NCBI RefSeq assembly: GCF_014268615.1
Contig: NZ_JABWQV010000002.1
Location: 1-64,000 of the forward strand
Length of the DNA: 64,000 bases
Origin: Pseudomonas tehranensis
Lineage (GTDB): Bacteria; Pseudomonadota; Gammaproteobacteria; Pseudomonadales; Pseudomonadaceae
Direction of reading: 5' to 3'
This document shows positions 36,389-46,105 of this stretch, piece by piece (the first letter of the stretch is position 1; each line of letters opens with the position of its first letter). A model generated the notes under the pieces. The model saw only the letters and a program-made list of their open reading frames with translations. It made no database searches and had not been told where the DNA came from. Position numbers and translations under genes: made by a program.

Positions 36389-36808
36389 TTAGACGGTGAC
36401 GTGCAAACGGACGTCGACGTTGCCGCGTGTGGCGTTGGAGTACGGGCAAACCTGGTGAGCCGCGTCGACCATCGCTTGAGCATCGGTTTGATCCAGACCT
36501 GGCAGGCTGATGTGCAGGTCGATGTCCAGACCGAAACCGCCAGGGATCTGGCCGATGCCGACGTGTGCCGTGATCGAGGCGTCGGCAGGAATGCTGCGTT
36601 TGCTCTGGCTGGCGACAAACTTCAGTGCGCCGATGAAGCAAGCCGAGTAGCCGGCGGCGAACAACTGCTCAGGGTTGGTGGCTTCACCACCGGCGCCGCC
36701 CAGGGCTTTTGGTGTGGCCAGTTTCACGTCGAGAATCTTGTCGCTGGAAACAGCACGGCCATCACGGCCACCGGTGGAGGTTGCGACTGCGGTGTAGAGA
36801 ACGTTCAT
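36389..36808 (-). CDS. ohr: Organic hydroperoxide resistance protein (Ohr)
   Basis: Ohr is a thiol peroxidase that reduces organic and lipid hydroperoxides using lipoylated proteins. The 139-residue protein has both catalytic cysteines, C57 in YSACFIGAL and C121 in HQVCPYSNATRG, with the Ohr-type N terminus. It is followed by the repeat-protein gene. The usual partner regulator OhrR (MarR family) is not next to it in this window. Motif copies upstream may be a control site. Confidence 0.93.
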   Translation of the reverse strand: MNVLYTAVATSTGGRDGRAVSSDKILDVKLATPKALGGAGGEATNPEQLFAAGYSACFIGALKFVASQSKRSIPADASITAHVGIGQIPGGFGLDIDLHISLPGLDQTDAQAMVDAAHQVCPYSNATRGNVDVRLHVTV

Positions 36809-36850
36809 GGTGTTTCCTCTCTTGCTGTTAGGTTTGATCGACTTTGATTT

Positions 36851-36909
36851 GCGCTAAATGTTTGTGCGCTAACCAGTTGAGATAAAATTAACGGACAAAT
36901 AGTTAGCGC
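36851..36909. promoter_or_regulatory. GCGCTAA motif cluster upstream of ohr
   Basis: GCGCTAA occurs at 36851-36857, GCGCTAAC at 36866-36873, and its inverse GTTAGCGC at 36902-36909, in an AT-rich leader just before ohr (minus strand). The inverted pair with a 28-base spacer could bind a regulator. It does not clearly match the OhrR operators I know. Confidence 0.4.
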
Positions 36910-37228
36910 GCAAGATAAATTTTTAAGAATTTATCAGTTTTGATTTAACTATTTGATCTTAAAAGATATTTATTTTTCAGGGGGCGCAGTGTCGCCAGCT
37001 TGTGTGGGTCCGAGGTGAACCAAGGGGAAGGAGGAGCTAGGGGGTATCAGCTGGGCCAGCCCAATTGCAGGCCTTCGGAGAGAGGGGGTCAAAGCACATG
37101 ATGGTCTTCTGGATCGTTCCTACGCGCTGCGTGGGAATGCCGCCATGGACGCTCCGCGTCCCGCTTCTGGAAGGTGACGCAGAGCGTGGACACGATCAAT
37201 TCCGACTGATGAGGCAAAGCCAACCCGA
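36910..37228. repeat. Intergenic region with dispersed repeat
   Basis: After an AT-rich part (36910-36980) the gap holds a repeat around 37111-37190 with the inverted words GGATCGTTCC-TACGCGCTGC, GGACGCTCCGCGTCC and GACGCAGAGCGTGGACACGATC. Sequences of this type (TCGTTCCCACGCTCTGCG family) are scattered in Pseudomonas genomes. No gene is supported. Confidence 0.6.
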
Positions 37229-38353
37229 CTAAGCCACAGCCACTCGGTTGCGCCCCAGCGCCTTCGCCCGATACAGGGCCTTATCCGCATCGTTCATCAA
37301 GCTGTGAAGATCCTTATTACAGGCCTCCGTAGACGCGACGCCAAGGCTGGCGGATATGCAGTGAACAGGTTCGATCATCAAACCTGCAATCGTATCAATG
37401 AGCTGTTCTGCAATCTGGGTAGCGACTTCGATGGAAGTGTCCGGAAGCAGAATGGCGAACTCTTCCCCACCCAGCCGGCCGTGAATGTCCGTCGCCCGAA
37501 ACGACGAACTGATGACCGCCCCCATCTTGCGCAAAACCTGATCCCCGACCTGATGGCCGTAGGTGTCGTTGATGTGCTTGAAGTGATCCATGTCCAACAT
37601 GACCGCGCACAACCCCAACCGGTTGGTCTTACATTCGTCATAAAGCTGCTGGGCATGCTCGAAAAAGGCCCGCCGACTCTTCAGGCCCGTCAGTTCATCG
37701 GTTTGGGCGGCACGGGTTGAAATGCTGTTCGCCTGTTCCATTTCGCGGGTGAGTCGAAAAGCGGTTTCCAGTGCCTGGGACATTTTGCTGGTAGCGCGGG
37801 CAGCAAATGCGGTGAACACCATGATTGACAGTGCCATGCCGACTTGAATCGGGGACGGTTGAAACAGCAGCCAGGCGGTGCACGGCAATAGGACCAGGCC
37901 TATGGAGACCAGGGTCATGTCGCGGTAAGCGGAGTAGCAAGACACCGCACTGACGGACATCCCGACAGTAAAGAGCATGACCAATGCCTGCGACAAGAGA
38001 TCGTCTGCCGGCATGACAACGAATGCGCCGCCTCCCCAAATGCTGGCGGACAACACGAGCGTGATCCAGTATTTGCGCTCCCAGCGTTCAGGCGTACGCT
38101 CACTTTCGTCGCTGCGAACATAGGCAATAAACAGCGAGATGCGCAACAACGTCGATCCGGTCAATATGGCCAGCCACCAAAAGATGACGTTGTGTTCAAA
38201 ACGATCCCAGCACAGCCAACTCAGCATGATGGCAGCGAGGTAGCTACCAAAAACCGCAGACACGGATTGGCGAAACAGTTGCTGCAATCGGTCAGTTCGC
38301 ACCTGCTCGGCTATGAAAAGCGCCTGGTCATTCCGAGATCTTGGGCCATGCAT
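37229..38353 (-). CDS. Membrane diguanylate cyclase (GGDEF)
   Basis: The enzyme makes cyclic di-GMP from two GTP. The ATG at 38353 (374 residues) is chosen because AGGTGG lies five bases upstream; the frame extends to 38416. Five to six hydrophobic segments occupy about residues 30-205, resembling a MASE-like membrane sensor. The GGDEF domain follows DELTGLKSRRAFF, with GGEEF at 295-299 and an inhibitory-site RATD five residues before it. The catalytic site is intact. Confidence 0.92.
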   Translation of the reverse strand: MHGPRSRNDQALFIAEQVRTDRLQQLFRQSVSAVFGSYLAAIMLSWLCWDRFEHNVIFWWLAILTGSTLLRISLFIAYVRSDESERTPERWERKYWITLVLSASIWGGGAFVVMPADDLLSQALVMLFTVGMSVSAVSCYSAYRDMTLVSIGLVLLPCTAWLLFQPSPIQVGMALSIMVFTAFAARATSKMSQALETAFRLTREMEQANSISTRAAQTDELTGLKSRRAFFEHAQQLYDECKTNRLGLCAVMLDMDHFKHINDTYGHQVGDQVLRKMGAVISSSFRATDIHGRLGGEEFAILLPDTSIEVATQIAEQLIDTIAGLMIEPVHCISASLGVASTEACNKDLHSLMNDADKALYRAKALGRNRVAVA

Positions 38354-38459
38354 GTGATCCACCTGATCGTGACGCAACTGAAAAAGAACGATTGTGGCAC
38401 CCTGCCACCAACGCAAACAACTGAATTACACCCACGGCCCCGATTGAACCAAAACCCCG

Positions 38460-38516
38460 TGTCGAGGGAGCGTGCTCGCGCTGGGCTGCGAAGCATCCCC
38501 TTCGCGATAGCGGGTG
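38460..38516. repeat. REP-like element
   Basis: GTCGAGGGAGCGTGCTCGCG followed by GGGCTGCGAAGCATCCCC belongs to the GTGGCGAGGGAGCTTGCTCCC family seen at 39.2, 49.9 and 54.2 kb, here more diverged. Confidence 0.6.
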
Positions 38517-38528
38517 AACCCGCCAAAG

Positions 38529-38557
38529 AAAAACCCGACGCGTTACGTCGGGTTTTT
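38529..38557. terminator. Terminator after the LprI-like gene
   Basis: AAAAACCCGACG-CGTTA-CGTCGGGTTTTT is a perfect 12-base stem with a T run on either strand. It lies 43 bases beyond the stop of the LprI-like gene. Confidence 0.9.
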
Positions 38558-38600
38558 CGTGGGATACGACTGCAAGCCCAACGCGCTCATTGTTTACGGG

Positions 38601-38975
38601 TTACTCGACTTGCGACAGCTTGGCGTCGTCGCAACCGGCAGCACGGCACTCGCGCTCGACAGCTTTGAGTATGACGATACGCGCCTCGGTCTTCTCATTG
38701 GCACAGTCCAGGTAGAGCAGGCCATCGTTGGAACAGGCGTTGTCACGAATCTTGATCCACTGGATTTGAGCGGCTTTCACTTTTTTCTTTTGCTCCGGGT
38801 TCAGAGCGCTCATCGTCTTCTTGTATTGCTCGTTGATTTCCTGATCCGACTGAACCATTTTCAGCGACGCGCAATAGGTCCTGTCATAGGCGTTTCTAGG
38901 GTTATCGCAACTCATCGCAGATGCCGATGCTGATGCCATTGCCAGCAATGTCCCAACCAACAAAGACTTGATCAC
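38601..38975 (-). CDS. Periplasmic LprI-like (DUF1311) protein
   Basis: The 124-residue protein has a signal peptide (cleavage likely after ASASA) and a small four-cysteine domain with the pattern C..AYDRTYC, QIQWIKIRDNAC, YLDCANEKTEARI. This is the DUF1311 fold, some members of which (LprI) inhibit lysozyme. The second cysteine-rich block continues to the C terminus (ECRAAGC). Activity as a lysozyme inhibitor is family-based inference. Confidence 0.82.
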   Translation of the reverse strand: MIKSLLVGTLLAMASASASAMSCDNPRNAYDRTYCASLKMVQSDQEINEQYKKTMSALNPEQKKKVKAAQIQWIKIRDNACSNDGLLYLDCANEKTEARIVILKAVERECRAAGCDDAKLSQVE

Positions 38976-39856
38976 TCACTTCACTCCCTGAATGCCCTCT
39001 ATCCATTAGAGGTCGCGGTGAGGAATTTATCATGAGGGTTGTAGAACAATGAAGCGGATCCTATGGTTCATTCGGCCCGAACAAGGGTCACATGCTGATA
39101 GGGGTTCGGGAGCAAGTGATCGCTGAAAAAGGCTGCGTCGTCGTTCCCCACCTTTTTCGGACCGAAAGACAAGCAACCATCACGTATCGAGCGAGCGGGC
39201 ATCTCCAAGCCGGTCAAATATTCGTGGCGAGGGAGCTTGCTCCCGCTGGGCTGCAAAGCAGCCCCACCCACCCCGAAAAATTCTTACAGACAAAACCGTA
39301 TCACCCACTTCACCCCCCAATTGCAAACCCGTCTAGCCCCTTAGTCCCCGGTCTACTAACCTGCGTACAGCTGCCACCCCTTTTTCAGCTGAGTGTCGCG
39401 CCTTTTTCACCTTCGCATGAAGGAGCGTTAACCTACGAGGAGGGGCGATTGTGAGAAGCTATTTTCGGCCAAAAAAGAGCGTTTCCGCTTCGGGCCGGCA
39501 ACCAGCGTACTGTAACTTTCCTAAAGTTGCCGAGGCTCAGCCCGCGCCAGCCACGCAGCCTCGACAATCTCAGGACTGTTTGCTTCTTCTAAGATCCGTA
39601 GAGCATTATTTAATGCCGAGGATGCTTTTGACTACTAAATTCGAAGACCATCATGTTTGCAGGGTCCTTGTCCAAATCAAGTAAGCTCCGACAGGGACTA
39701 CCCTCAAAATAAAGTAAGCCGGAGTCGCGATGGTTTGCGTTGTTAAACTTATTGAATTTTTTGGTGTTTCGGACTAAAGCTAAACGCAAAGCAGCCGATA
39801 TTCTGCGTGAGTTATTTGGTTGCGTAAAGATCGATAAATTACATAGGGAGTACAAA
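38976..39856. other. Long intergenic region leading into an AT-rich islet
   Basis: A REP-like unit lies at 39223-39264 (GTGGCGAGGGAGCTTGCTCC then CTGGGCTGCAAAGCAGCCCC). A possible 77-codon frame starts at GTG 39451 with GAGGAGG seven bases before it, but its protein (to 39684) has no recognisable pattern and an odd composition. From about 39630 rightward the sequence becomes visibly AT-richer than its neighbours. No gene is claimed. Confidence 0.5.
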
Positions 39857-40312
39857 ATGTCGTGGGGTTCAGTCAATGCGTTTCATGTATATGCAACTGT
39901 TGGTGTGGGTGTCTGCTCCGTATCCTTAATGTTTCTTATACGTGATCCAAAAACGCCAAAGTGGTTAGATGTTGCAGTTGCAATTACCTTACTGCTGTTG
40001 GCGGCACTTTTTTTAGGCTTGGTACAGTCTATTTTTAATGTGTTACCAGAGGACACTATTAGTGATAGAGATTTAAAAAGTGAGTATCAAGTAGCACTTT
40101 ATGTTATTCCATTCTTCACGGCTGGTCTTGCGACTAATCTTTTATCAAATATTATTTTGAATCAGCGCGACTACACAGATACGATGAGCTTCTATGAGGC
40201 TGCCCGAAGGGCAACTTGGTTTATCTGGATTGCTTTTCTCACTTCGACCTTCGTGGGGCTACTTCTGTATGTGGGGTACAAACAAATAGAAAAATGGTCT
40301 ATAAACCGATAA
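39857..40312 (+). CDS. Unknown multi-helix membrane protein
   Basis: I do not recognise this 151-residue protein. The ATG at 39857 has a strong AGGGAG seven bases upstream, which decides it over a TTG at 39740. There are about four hydrophobic segments (roughly residues 12-30, 42-66, 80-100, 118-140) with a charged loop in the middle (EDTISDRDLKSEY) and a basic C terminus. Codon choice and base composition are AT-rich compared with flanking genes, suggesting recent acquisition. A similar small membrane gene follows 139 bases later. Confidence 0.72.
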   Translation: MSWGSVNAFHVYATVGVGVCSVSLMFLIRDPKTPKWLDVAVAITLLLLAALFLGLVQSIFNVLPEDTISDRDLKSEYQVALYVIPFFTAGLATNLLSNIILNQRDYTDTMSFYEAARRATWFIWIAFLTSTFVGLLLYVGYKQIEKWSINR

Positions 40313-40451
40313 TTGAATAATTTGGAAAAATGTTGCCCTGTCCGATTTCTGATTAGCAATGAAAATGGAGCAGGTAGATTATGGTGGGGAAAATTGTATT
40401 TATATTTTGCCTCATTTCGAACGGCAATAAACGATGTCGCAAGGACCGCAT

Positions 40452-40757
40452 ATGAGAAGCTCAAAAAAAGTAGCGTTGCTTTCAATTGCTTTATCTTCTT
40501 TTGCGTTAATTTTGGTCTGTTTTAAATCATTTCCTCCCTCAAGTGTAACCGCAGCTTGGCTAAATCTCGGAGCAGGCTTATTGGCTATACTTGCTATTAT
40601 GTGTGTCGGTAGTGAGTATTTTTCACCTCCAAAGCCAGGAGATAATATACGAGCGCCGGATAAATTCACCAGAGTAACGGCTGGACTAACGGGTCTTACA
40701 TCAGGTGTATTTTGGGTTGCAAGTGCCTGGTATGGAATTTTTCCACCATCCGCGTAA
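40452..40757 (+). CDS. Unknown small membrane protein
   Basis: This 101-residue protein is not recognised. The ATG at 40452 has AAGGA six bases upstream; an in-frame ATG at 40434 is possible. Three hydrophobic segments are visible (about 8-26, 38-57, 82-99) with a short polar stretch SPPKPGDNIRAPDK between the second and third. It shares the AT-rich composition of the gene before it. The pair could be a phage-exclusion, toxin or other accessory module, but nothing in the sequence shows which. Confidence 0.65.
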   Translation: MRSSKKVALLSIALSSFALILVCFKSFPPSSVTAAWLNLGAGLLAILAIMCVGSEYFSPPKPGDNIRAPDKFTRVTAGLTGLTSGVFWVASAWYGIFPPSA

Positions 40758-40970
40758 CTATGCGCGACCGGCGCAACAATCGAAAGATTTAATTGAGCGG
40801 GCAAATCGCACGCATCTGGCCGTTTTTGGCTGTTAAGACAGACTGGCTGATAAGCCACATTGGTCTTACCACCCAGGCTGTGATAGAAGATAAATCAAAG
40901 AAGCTTGATCTACTCATCTCACTGAGTGGAAGTAAACTTTCTGCCCACCATCCCATCGACATTCCAAACC

Positions 40971-41008
40971 AAAAAACGGGACTGCATTCCCACGCAGCCC
41001 CGTTTTTT
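40971..41008 (-). terminator. Terminator of metNIQ
   Basis: AAAAAACGGG-ACTGC and GCAG-CCCCGTTTTTT form a stem 16 bases beyond the metQ stop, with a T run on the minus strand. Confidence 0.9.
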
Positions 41009-41023
41009 CATCACCCGATCAGC

Positions 41024-41797
41024 TCAAAACGCCGGCAAAACCGCGCCTTTGTACTTCTCAAGAATAAAAGCCTTCACTTCCGGCGTATGCAGCGCCGCCG
41101 CCAGTTTCTTCATGGCTTCGCTGTCCTTGTCATCCTCACGGGCAACCAGAATATTCACATACGGCGAGTCGCTACCTTCAATCACCAACGCATCCTTGGA
41201 CGGATCAAGCTTGGCCTCCAACGCATAGTTGGTATTGATCAACGCCAGATCCACCTGGGTCAGCACCCGCGGAATGGTCGCGGCTTCCAGCTCACGGAAT
41301 TTCAGATCCTTCGGATTCTCAACAATATCTTTAGTAGTCGACAGGATGTTGTTGGAATCCTTCAGCGTGATCACCCCGTGCTTCGCCAGCAGCAACAGCG
41401 CACGGCCGCCGTTGGTGGCGTCGTTAGGGATGACCACGTTGGCACCGCCTGGAACTTCTGCCAGTGTCTTGAACTTGCTGGAGTACGCGCCCAGAGGTTC
41501 CAGGTGCACGCCGGTCACGCTGACCAGATTCGTGCCCTTGGCCTTGTTGAACTCATCCAGGTACGGCTGGTGCTGGAAGAAGTTGGCGTCCAGGCGCTTT
41601 TCGGCGACTTGTACGTTCGGCTGGATGTAGTCGGTGAAGACTTTGACCTTGAGGTCCACGCCTTCTTTGGCCAGCGCCGGTTTGACGAATTCGAGGATTT
41701 CCGCGTGCGGCACCGGCGTCGCCGCGACGGTTAGGGTGTCGGCGGCGTGGGCGGAAAATGCTGCGGCGGCAGCGAAGGCAACCAGTAATTTTTTCAT
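41024..41797 (-). CDS. metQ: Methionine ABC transporter substrate-binding protein
   Basis: MetQ captures methionine in the periplasm for MetNI. The 257-residue protein has a signal peptide ending AHA and the family pattern LTVAATPVPHAEILEFVKP, YIQPNVQVAEKRLDANFFQH, VVIPNDATNGGRALLLL. There is no lipobox cysteine, so it is probably a soluble periplasmic protein unlike the E. coli lipoprotein. It is the third gene of metN-metI-metQ. Confidence 0.95.
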   Translation of the reverse strand: MKKLLVAFAAAAAFSAHAADTLTVAATPVPHAEILEFVKPALAKEGVDLKVKVFTDYIQPNVQVAEKRLDANFFQHQPYLDEFNKAKGTNLVSVTGVHLEPLGAYSSKFKTLAEVPGGANVVIPNDATNGGRALLLLAKHGVITLKDSNNILSTTKDIVENPKDLKFRELEAATIPRVLTQVDLALINTNYALEAKLDPSKDALVIEGSDSPYVNILVAREDDKDSEAMKKLAAALHTPEVKAFILEKYKGAVLPAF

Positions 41798-41876
41798 TCA
41801 GCTAACTCCTTTTTAGGCGCCCGCTCTCGGCGCCTGCCAGCGAATGGCCGGCTCATGGTTTATTGGCCGCGAGGCC

Positions 41877-42551
41877 TTATTTTCTAGAGAAATGCACAAC
41901 CAGTTTGTCGCCCACGGTTTGCAGGACCTGGACCAGCACCAGCAGCAAGACCACCGTGACCACCATCACATCGGTCTGGAAACGCTGGTAACCGAAACGG
42001 ATTGCCAGGTCACCCAAACCACCGGCACCGACCACACCGGCCATGGCCGTGTAGGACACTAGCGTAATCGCTGTCACCGTAATCGCGGCAAAAATGCCCG
42101 GGCGGGCTTCCGGCAGCAAGGCGTTGACGATGATCTGCCGGGTCGTCGCGCCCATGGCCTGGGTCGCTTCGATGATGCCGCGATCGACTTCGCGCAAGGC
42201 GGTTTCCACCAAGCGGGCGAAGAACGGTGTTGCGCCGACCACCAGTGGCGGAATCGCGCCGGCTACGCCCAGGGAGGTGCCGGTGATCAATACCGTAAAC
42301 GGGATCATCACGATCAACAGGATGATGAACGGCAGCGAGCGCAGGATGTTGACGATCAGCGACAGCAGCGCATAAACGCCCCGGGCTTCGAGCAACTGGC
42401 GCGGGCTGCAGAGGAACAGCAGCACCCCCAGCGGCAGGCCGAGCAGCACGGTAAACAACAGCGAACCGAAGAGCATTAGGAAGGTGTCGCCAGTCGCCAG
42501 CCAGATTTCCAGCCAATCGATGTTGGCGAAGAATGAATTCAACAGTTCCAT
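41877..42551 (-). CDS. metI: Methionine ABC transporter permease
   Basis: MetI forms the membrane channel. The 224-residue protein has five to six membrane helices and the permease EAA-loop region (EATQAMGATTRQIIVNALLP). The ATG overlaps the metN stop (TGATG). A frame-shifted open stretch on the same strand is a shadow. metQ follows 79 bases later. Confidence 0.96.
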   Translation of the reverse strand: MELLNSFFANIDWLEIWLATGDTFLMLFGSLLFTVLLGLPLGVLLFLCSPRQLLEARGVYALLSLIVNILRSLPFIILLIVMIPFTVLITGTSLGVAGAIPPLVVGATPFFARLVETALREVDRGIIEATQAMGATTRQIIVNALLPEARPGIFAAITVTAITLVSYTAMAGVVGAGGLGDLAIRFGYQRFQTDVMVVTVVLLLVLVQVLQTVGDKLVVHFSRK

Positions 42552-43558
42552 CAGCGCAGCACCTCCATGTGGACGTCGGCCGCGGTGAAGCGGGCGAACG
42601 CCGCCTCCATGTCACCGCCGGTGACGGCGAGGGTCAGTTGTCCGTAGGGGGTGTCTTTGATGCGGTCGATACGCCCCGCCAGAATGCTGTAGTCCACGCC
42701 GGTTTCCCGGGCGACGGTGCCGAGCAATGGCGCGTAGGTCGCTTCGCCCTGGAACGTCAGACGCACGATGCGCCCCGGTACGTGGGCGAAGTCGTCGCGC
42801 TGTTCGCTTTCGTCGATCTGCTCGTCTTCCTGGACGAAACGCTTGGTGGTCGGGTGTTTGGGATGCAAGAACACCTCGGCCACGGGCCCCTGCTCGACGA
42901 TCACGCCGGCGTCCATCACCGCCACTTCATCGCAGACGCGACGGATCACGTCCATTTCATGGGTGATCAGCACGATGGTCAGCTTCAGCTCGCGGTTGAT
43001 TTCCGCCAGCAGTTGCAACACCGATGCGGTGGTTTGCGGGTCCAGTGCGCTGGTGGCTTCGTCGCACAGCAGGATCTTGGGCTTGGTCGCCAGGGCGCGG
43101 GCGATGCCGACGCGCTGCTTCTGACCCCCGGACAACTGCGCCGGGTACTTTTTGGCGTGGTCGGACAAGCCCACCCGCGCCAGCAATTCGGCGACGCGCT
43201 GGTCGATTTCGCTGCGGGACAATTCGCCTGCCAGCGTCAGTGGCAGTGCCACGTTGTCGGCCACGGTCTTGGACGCCAGCAAATTGAAGTGCTGGAAAAT
43301 CATCCCGACCTGCTGACGGAAACGCCGCAGGCCGCTGGCGTCCAGGGCGGTGACTTCCTCGCCGTCGACGATGATCTTGCCGCCGCTGGTGTCTTCCAGG
43401 CGATTGATCAGGCGCAGCAGGGTACTTTTTCCCGCACCGGAATGGCCAATCAGGCCGAAGACCTGACCGTTCTCAATCGTCAGACTGGTCGGGTGCAGGG
43501 CGGGGATATCCCTACCGGCAACCCGGTAGGTTTTAAAAACGTTTTGAAACTCGATCAC
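42551..43558 (-). CDS. metN: Methionine ABC transporter ATP-binding protein
   Basis: MetN powers import of methionine. The 335-residue protein has Walker [10 protein letters not shown], signature [16 protein letters not shown], Walker [13 protein letters not shown], and a C-terminal NIL-type domain (about 255-335) known in MetN to bind methionine for feedback. I saw no SAM riboswitch in the 262-base gap before katE. Confidence 0.97.
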   Translation of the reverse strand: MIEFQNVFKTYRVAGRDIPALHPTSLTIENGQVFGLIGHSGAGKSTLLRLINRLEDTSGGKIIVDGEEVTALDASGLRRFRQQVGMIFQHFNLLASKTVADNVALPLTLAGELSRSEIDQRVAELLARVGLSDHAKKYPAQLSGGQKQRVGIARALATKPKILLCDEATSALDPQTTASVLQLLAEINRELKLTIVLITHEMDVIRRVCDEVAVMDAGVIVEQGPVAEVFLHPKHPTTKRFVQEDEQIDESEQRDDFAHVPGRIVRLTFQGEATYAPLLGTVARETGVDYSILAGRIDRIKDTPYGQLTLAVTGGDMEAAFARFTAADVHMEVLR

Positions 43559-43820
43559 GTAGCGAACCTTGTGGGGCGCGTTGGAAAAGGATCAGCGGTT
43601 AGCCGGGCGCGCATTTTAGCCTGTCCGTATAGAGGTTCTTAGCATTTATTTGCGATTGAATCAGCCATTTGGCAATAAGGCGATCAAAGGCCATAAAAAA
43701 GGAACACGGCCAAACGGCATCGGTCACTCATTAAGCCACTCGAAAATGCCCGGGTATGGAACCTGCGGTATCGAACTCAAGAGTCCTGGCCTCCGGGATC
43801 GCAAAGAGGAGTTATGCCTG

Positions 43821-45959
43821 ATGAGTACCAAAAAGCCCACGGTCAACAAGAGCCAACTGGCCGGGACCGACACCCTGGATCGCGGCAACACCAACGCCAA
43901 GCTCGAGAGCCTGGAGCAATTTCGCTCCGACGCCACCGAACAGGCTTTGCGCACCAATCAGGGGGTGAAAATCGCCGATAACCAGAACACCCTGCGGGTC
44001 GGGGCCCGTGGCCCCTCGCTGCTGGAAGACTTCATCATGCGTGAGAAGATCACGCACTTTGACCATGAGCGCATCCCTGAGCGCATCGTCCACGCCCGCG
44101 GCACTGGGGCCCATGGTTACTTCCAATGCTATGAAGCGCATTCCGCGCTGACCAAGGCTGGTTTCCTACAGGATCCGAGTAAGAAAACCCCGGTGTTCGT
44201 GCGTTTTTCCACGGTGCAGGGCCCGCGGGGATCCGGCGACACCGTGCGAGATGTGCGTGGCTTTGCGGTGAAGTTCTTTACCGACGAAGGCAACTTCGAC
44301 CTGGTGGGCAACAACATGCCGGTGTTTTTTATTCAGGATGCGGTGAAGTTTCCAGACTTCGTCCATGCGGTGAAACCCGAACCCCACAATGAAATTCCTA
44401 CGGGCGGCTCGGCCCACGATACCTTTTGGGATTTTGTCTCGCTGGTGCCAGAGTCAGCCCATATGGTGATCTGGGCCATGTCTGACAGGGCCATTCCCAA
44501 GAGCCTGCGGTCCATGCAGGGTTTTGGCGTACACACCTTCCGCATGATCAACGCTGAGGGACGGAGCAGCTTCGTCAAATTTCACTGGCGCCCCACAGTT
44601 GGCACCTGTTCGCTGGTGTGGGACGAAGCGCAGAAGCTCGCCGGTAAAGATACTGACTACCATCGTCGCGATCTTTGGGAATCGATTGAGATGGGGGACT
44701 ACCCGGAATGGGAATTCGGCGTACAAATTGTCGCTGAGGAAGACGAGCATAAGTTCGACTTCGACCTCCTAGACCCCACCAAAATCATTCCCGAAGAGCT
44801 CGTTCCCATCACGCCGCTGGGCAAGATGGTACTGAACCGTAATCCGGACAATTTTTTCGCCGAGGTCGAGCAAGTCGCGTTCTGCCCTGGGCATATTGTG
44901 CCGGGCATCGATTTCACCAACGATCCACTGCTGCAAGGCCGGCTGTTTTCCTACACCGATACGCAAATCAGCCGACTGGGTGGGCCGAATTTTCATGAGT
45001 TGCCGATCAACCGGGCGATTACCCCGGTGCACAACGGCCAGCGTGACGCCATGCACCGCACCACCATCGACAAGGGACGCGCTTCCTACGAGCCGAACTC
45101 TATCGATGGCGGCTGGCCGAAGGAAACCCCGCCAGGTCCTGCGGACGGCGGCTTCGAAAGTTATCCAGAGCGCATCGATGCCCACAAGATCCGTCAACGC
45201 AGCGAGTCGTTTGGCGATCACTTTTCCCAGGCGCGGCTGTTCTACAAGAGCATGAGCGCCCACGAGCAGGAGCACATCATCGCGGCCTACAGCTTCGAAC
45301 TGGGCAAGGTGGAGCGGGAGTTTATTCGGGCGCGGCAGGTTAACGAGATCCTGGCCAACATCGACCTGGAACTGGCTGCGCGGGTGGCGAAAAACCTTGG
45401 GCTGCCAGCGCCAACCACCTGCACCGTGGATGTACCGAAACCTTCGCTGGAGCAATCCCCCGCCTTGAGTCAGGCGAACCTGCTGTCCGGGGACATCAAG
45501 ACGCGCAAGGTGGCCGTTCTGGTGGCCAACGGCGTCGATGGGGCGATTATCGATGCGTTCAAGCAGGCCCTGGAAGCCGAGGGTGCTCACGCCAAAGTGC
45601 TGGGGCCAACCTCTGCCCCGGTCACTACCGCCGATGGGCAGACGCTGCCGGTGGATGCGTCCATGGAAGGCATGCCGTCCATAGCCTTTGACGCAGTATT
45701 CGTGCCGGGTGGCGCGGAATCGATCAAGGCGTTGAGCGCTGACGGCGTGGCGTTGCATTACGTGCTGGAGGCCTACAAGCACCTGAAGGCCATCGCCCTC
45801 AATGGCGAAGCGCGGCAACTGCTGGTGTTGTTGAAGCTGGACGCGGACGCGGGGCTGATTCCTGACGCGGATGCTGGCAAGTTCCAGACGTTCTTCGACG
45901 CGATTGCCCAGCATCGGGTGTGGGCGCGGGAGCCTAAGGCCAAGGCGATTCCGGCTTGA
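43821..45959 (+). CDS. katE: Large-subunit catalase HPII
   Basis: KatE breaks down hydrogen peroxide with a heme d/b cofactor and is typically made in stationary phase. The ATG at 43821 (712 residues) follows GAGGAG at nine bases; the frame continues upstream to 43650 but lacks family sequence. The catalytic histidine is H91 ([13 protein letters not shown]), the active-site asparagine is in VGNNMPVFF, and the proximal tyrosine is in [16 protein letters not shown]-terminal flavodoxin-like (class I amidotransferase-type) domain starts near residue 560, as in large catalases. It is divergent from metN. Confidence 0.96.
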   Translation: MSTKKPTVNKSQLAGTDTLDRGNTNAKLESLEQFRSDATEQALRTNQGVKIADNQNTLRVGARGPSLLEDFIMREKITHFDHERIPERIVHARGTGAHGYFQCYEAHSALTKAGFLQDPSKKTPVFVRFSTVQGPRGSGDTVRDVRGFAVKFFTDEGNFDLVGNNMPVFFIQDAVKFPDFVHAVKPEPHNEIPTGGSAHDTFWDFVSLVPESAHMVIWAMSDRAIPKSLRSMQGFGVHTFRMINAEGRSSFVKFHWRPTVGTCSLVWDEAQKLAGKDTDYHRRDLWESIEMGDYPEWEFGVQIVAEEDEHKFDFDLLDPTKIIPEELVPITPLGKMVLNRNPDNFFAEVEQVAFCPGHIVPGIDFTNDPLLQGRLFSYTDTQISRLGGPNFHELPINRAITPVHNGQRDAMHRTTIDKGRASYEPNSIDGGWPKETPPGPADGGFESYPERIDAHKIRQRSESFGDHFSQARLFYKSMSAHEQEHIIAAYSFELGKVEREFIRARQVNEILANIDLELAARVAKNLGLPAPTTCTVDVPKPSLEQSPALSQANLLSGDIKTRKVAVLVANGVDGAIIDAFKQALEAEGAHAKVLGPTSAPVTTADGQTLPVDASMEGMPSIAFDAVFVPGGAESIKALSADGVALHYVLEAYKHLKAIALNGEARQLLVLLKLDADAGLIPDADAGKFQTFFDAIAQHRVWAREPKAKAIPA

Positions 45960-45994
45960 GGGTAGTCTGAAAGAGTTTTGTTGCTGATAGGACG

Positions 45995-46100
45995 CTATCG
46001 CGGGCAAGCCTTGCTCCCACAGGTATTGATCTCCTGTGGAGACAAGCCTTGCTCCCACAGGTTAATTCGATCTCCTGTGGGAGCAAGGCTTGCCCGCGAT
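45995..46100. repeat. Triple REP cluster
   Basis: Two direct CAAGCCTTGCTCCCACAGG units (about 46000-46022 and 46040-46061) are followed by an inverted copy, CTGTGGGAGCAAGGCTTGCC (46074-46096). The cluster lies between the convergent katE and lipoprotein genes. Confidence 0.85.
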
Positions 46101-46105
46101 GCTTT

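Noticed and set aside
39092-39454. 120-codon frame between the LprI-like gene and the islet
   Set aside because: It runs through a REP element and low-complexity proline stretches, which argues against a real gene.
39451-39684. 77-codon frame with a good GAGGAGG ribosome site
   Set aside because: The product has no recognised motif, hydrophobic pattern or conserved look. Kept only as a remark in the intergenic entry.
43559-43820. Possible SAM or methionine riboswitch before metN
   Set aside because: No SAM-type aptamer pattern or terminator hairpin was seen in the leader of metN.
44769-46058. 429-codon open frame opposite katE
   Set aside because: It covers conserved katE codons in reverse and includes REP sequence at its start.
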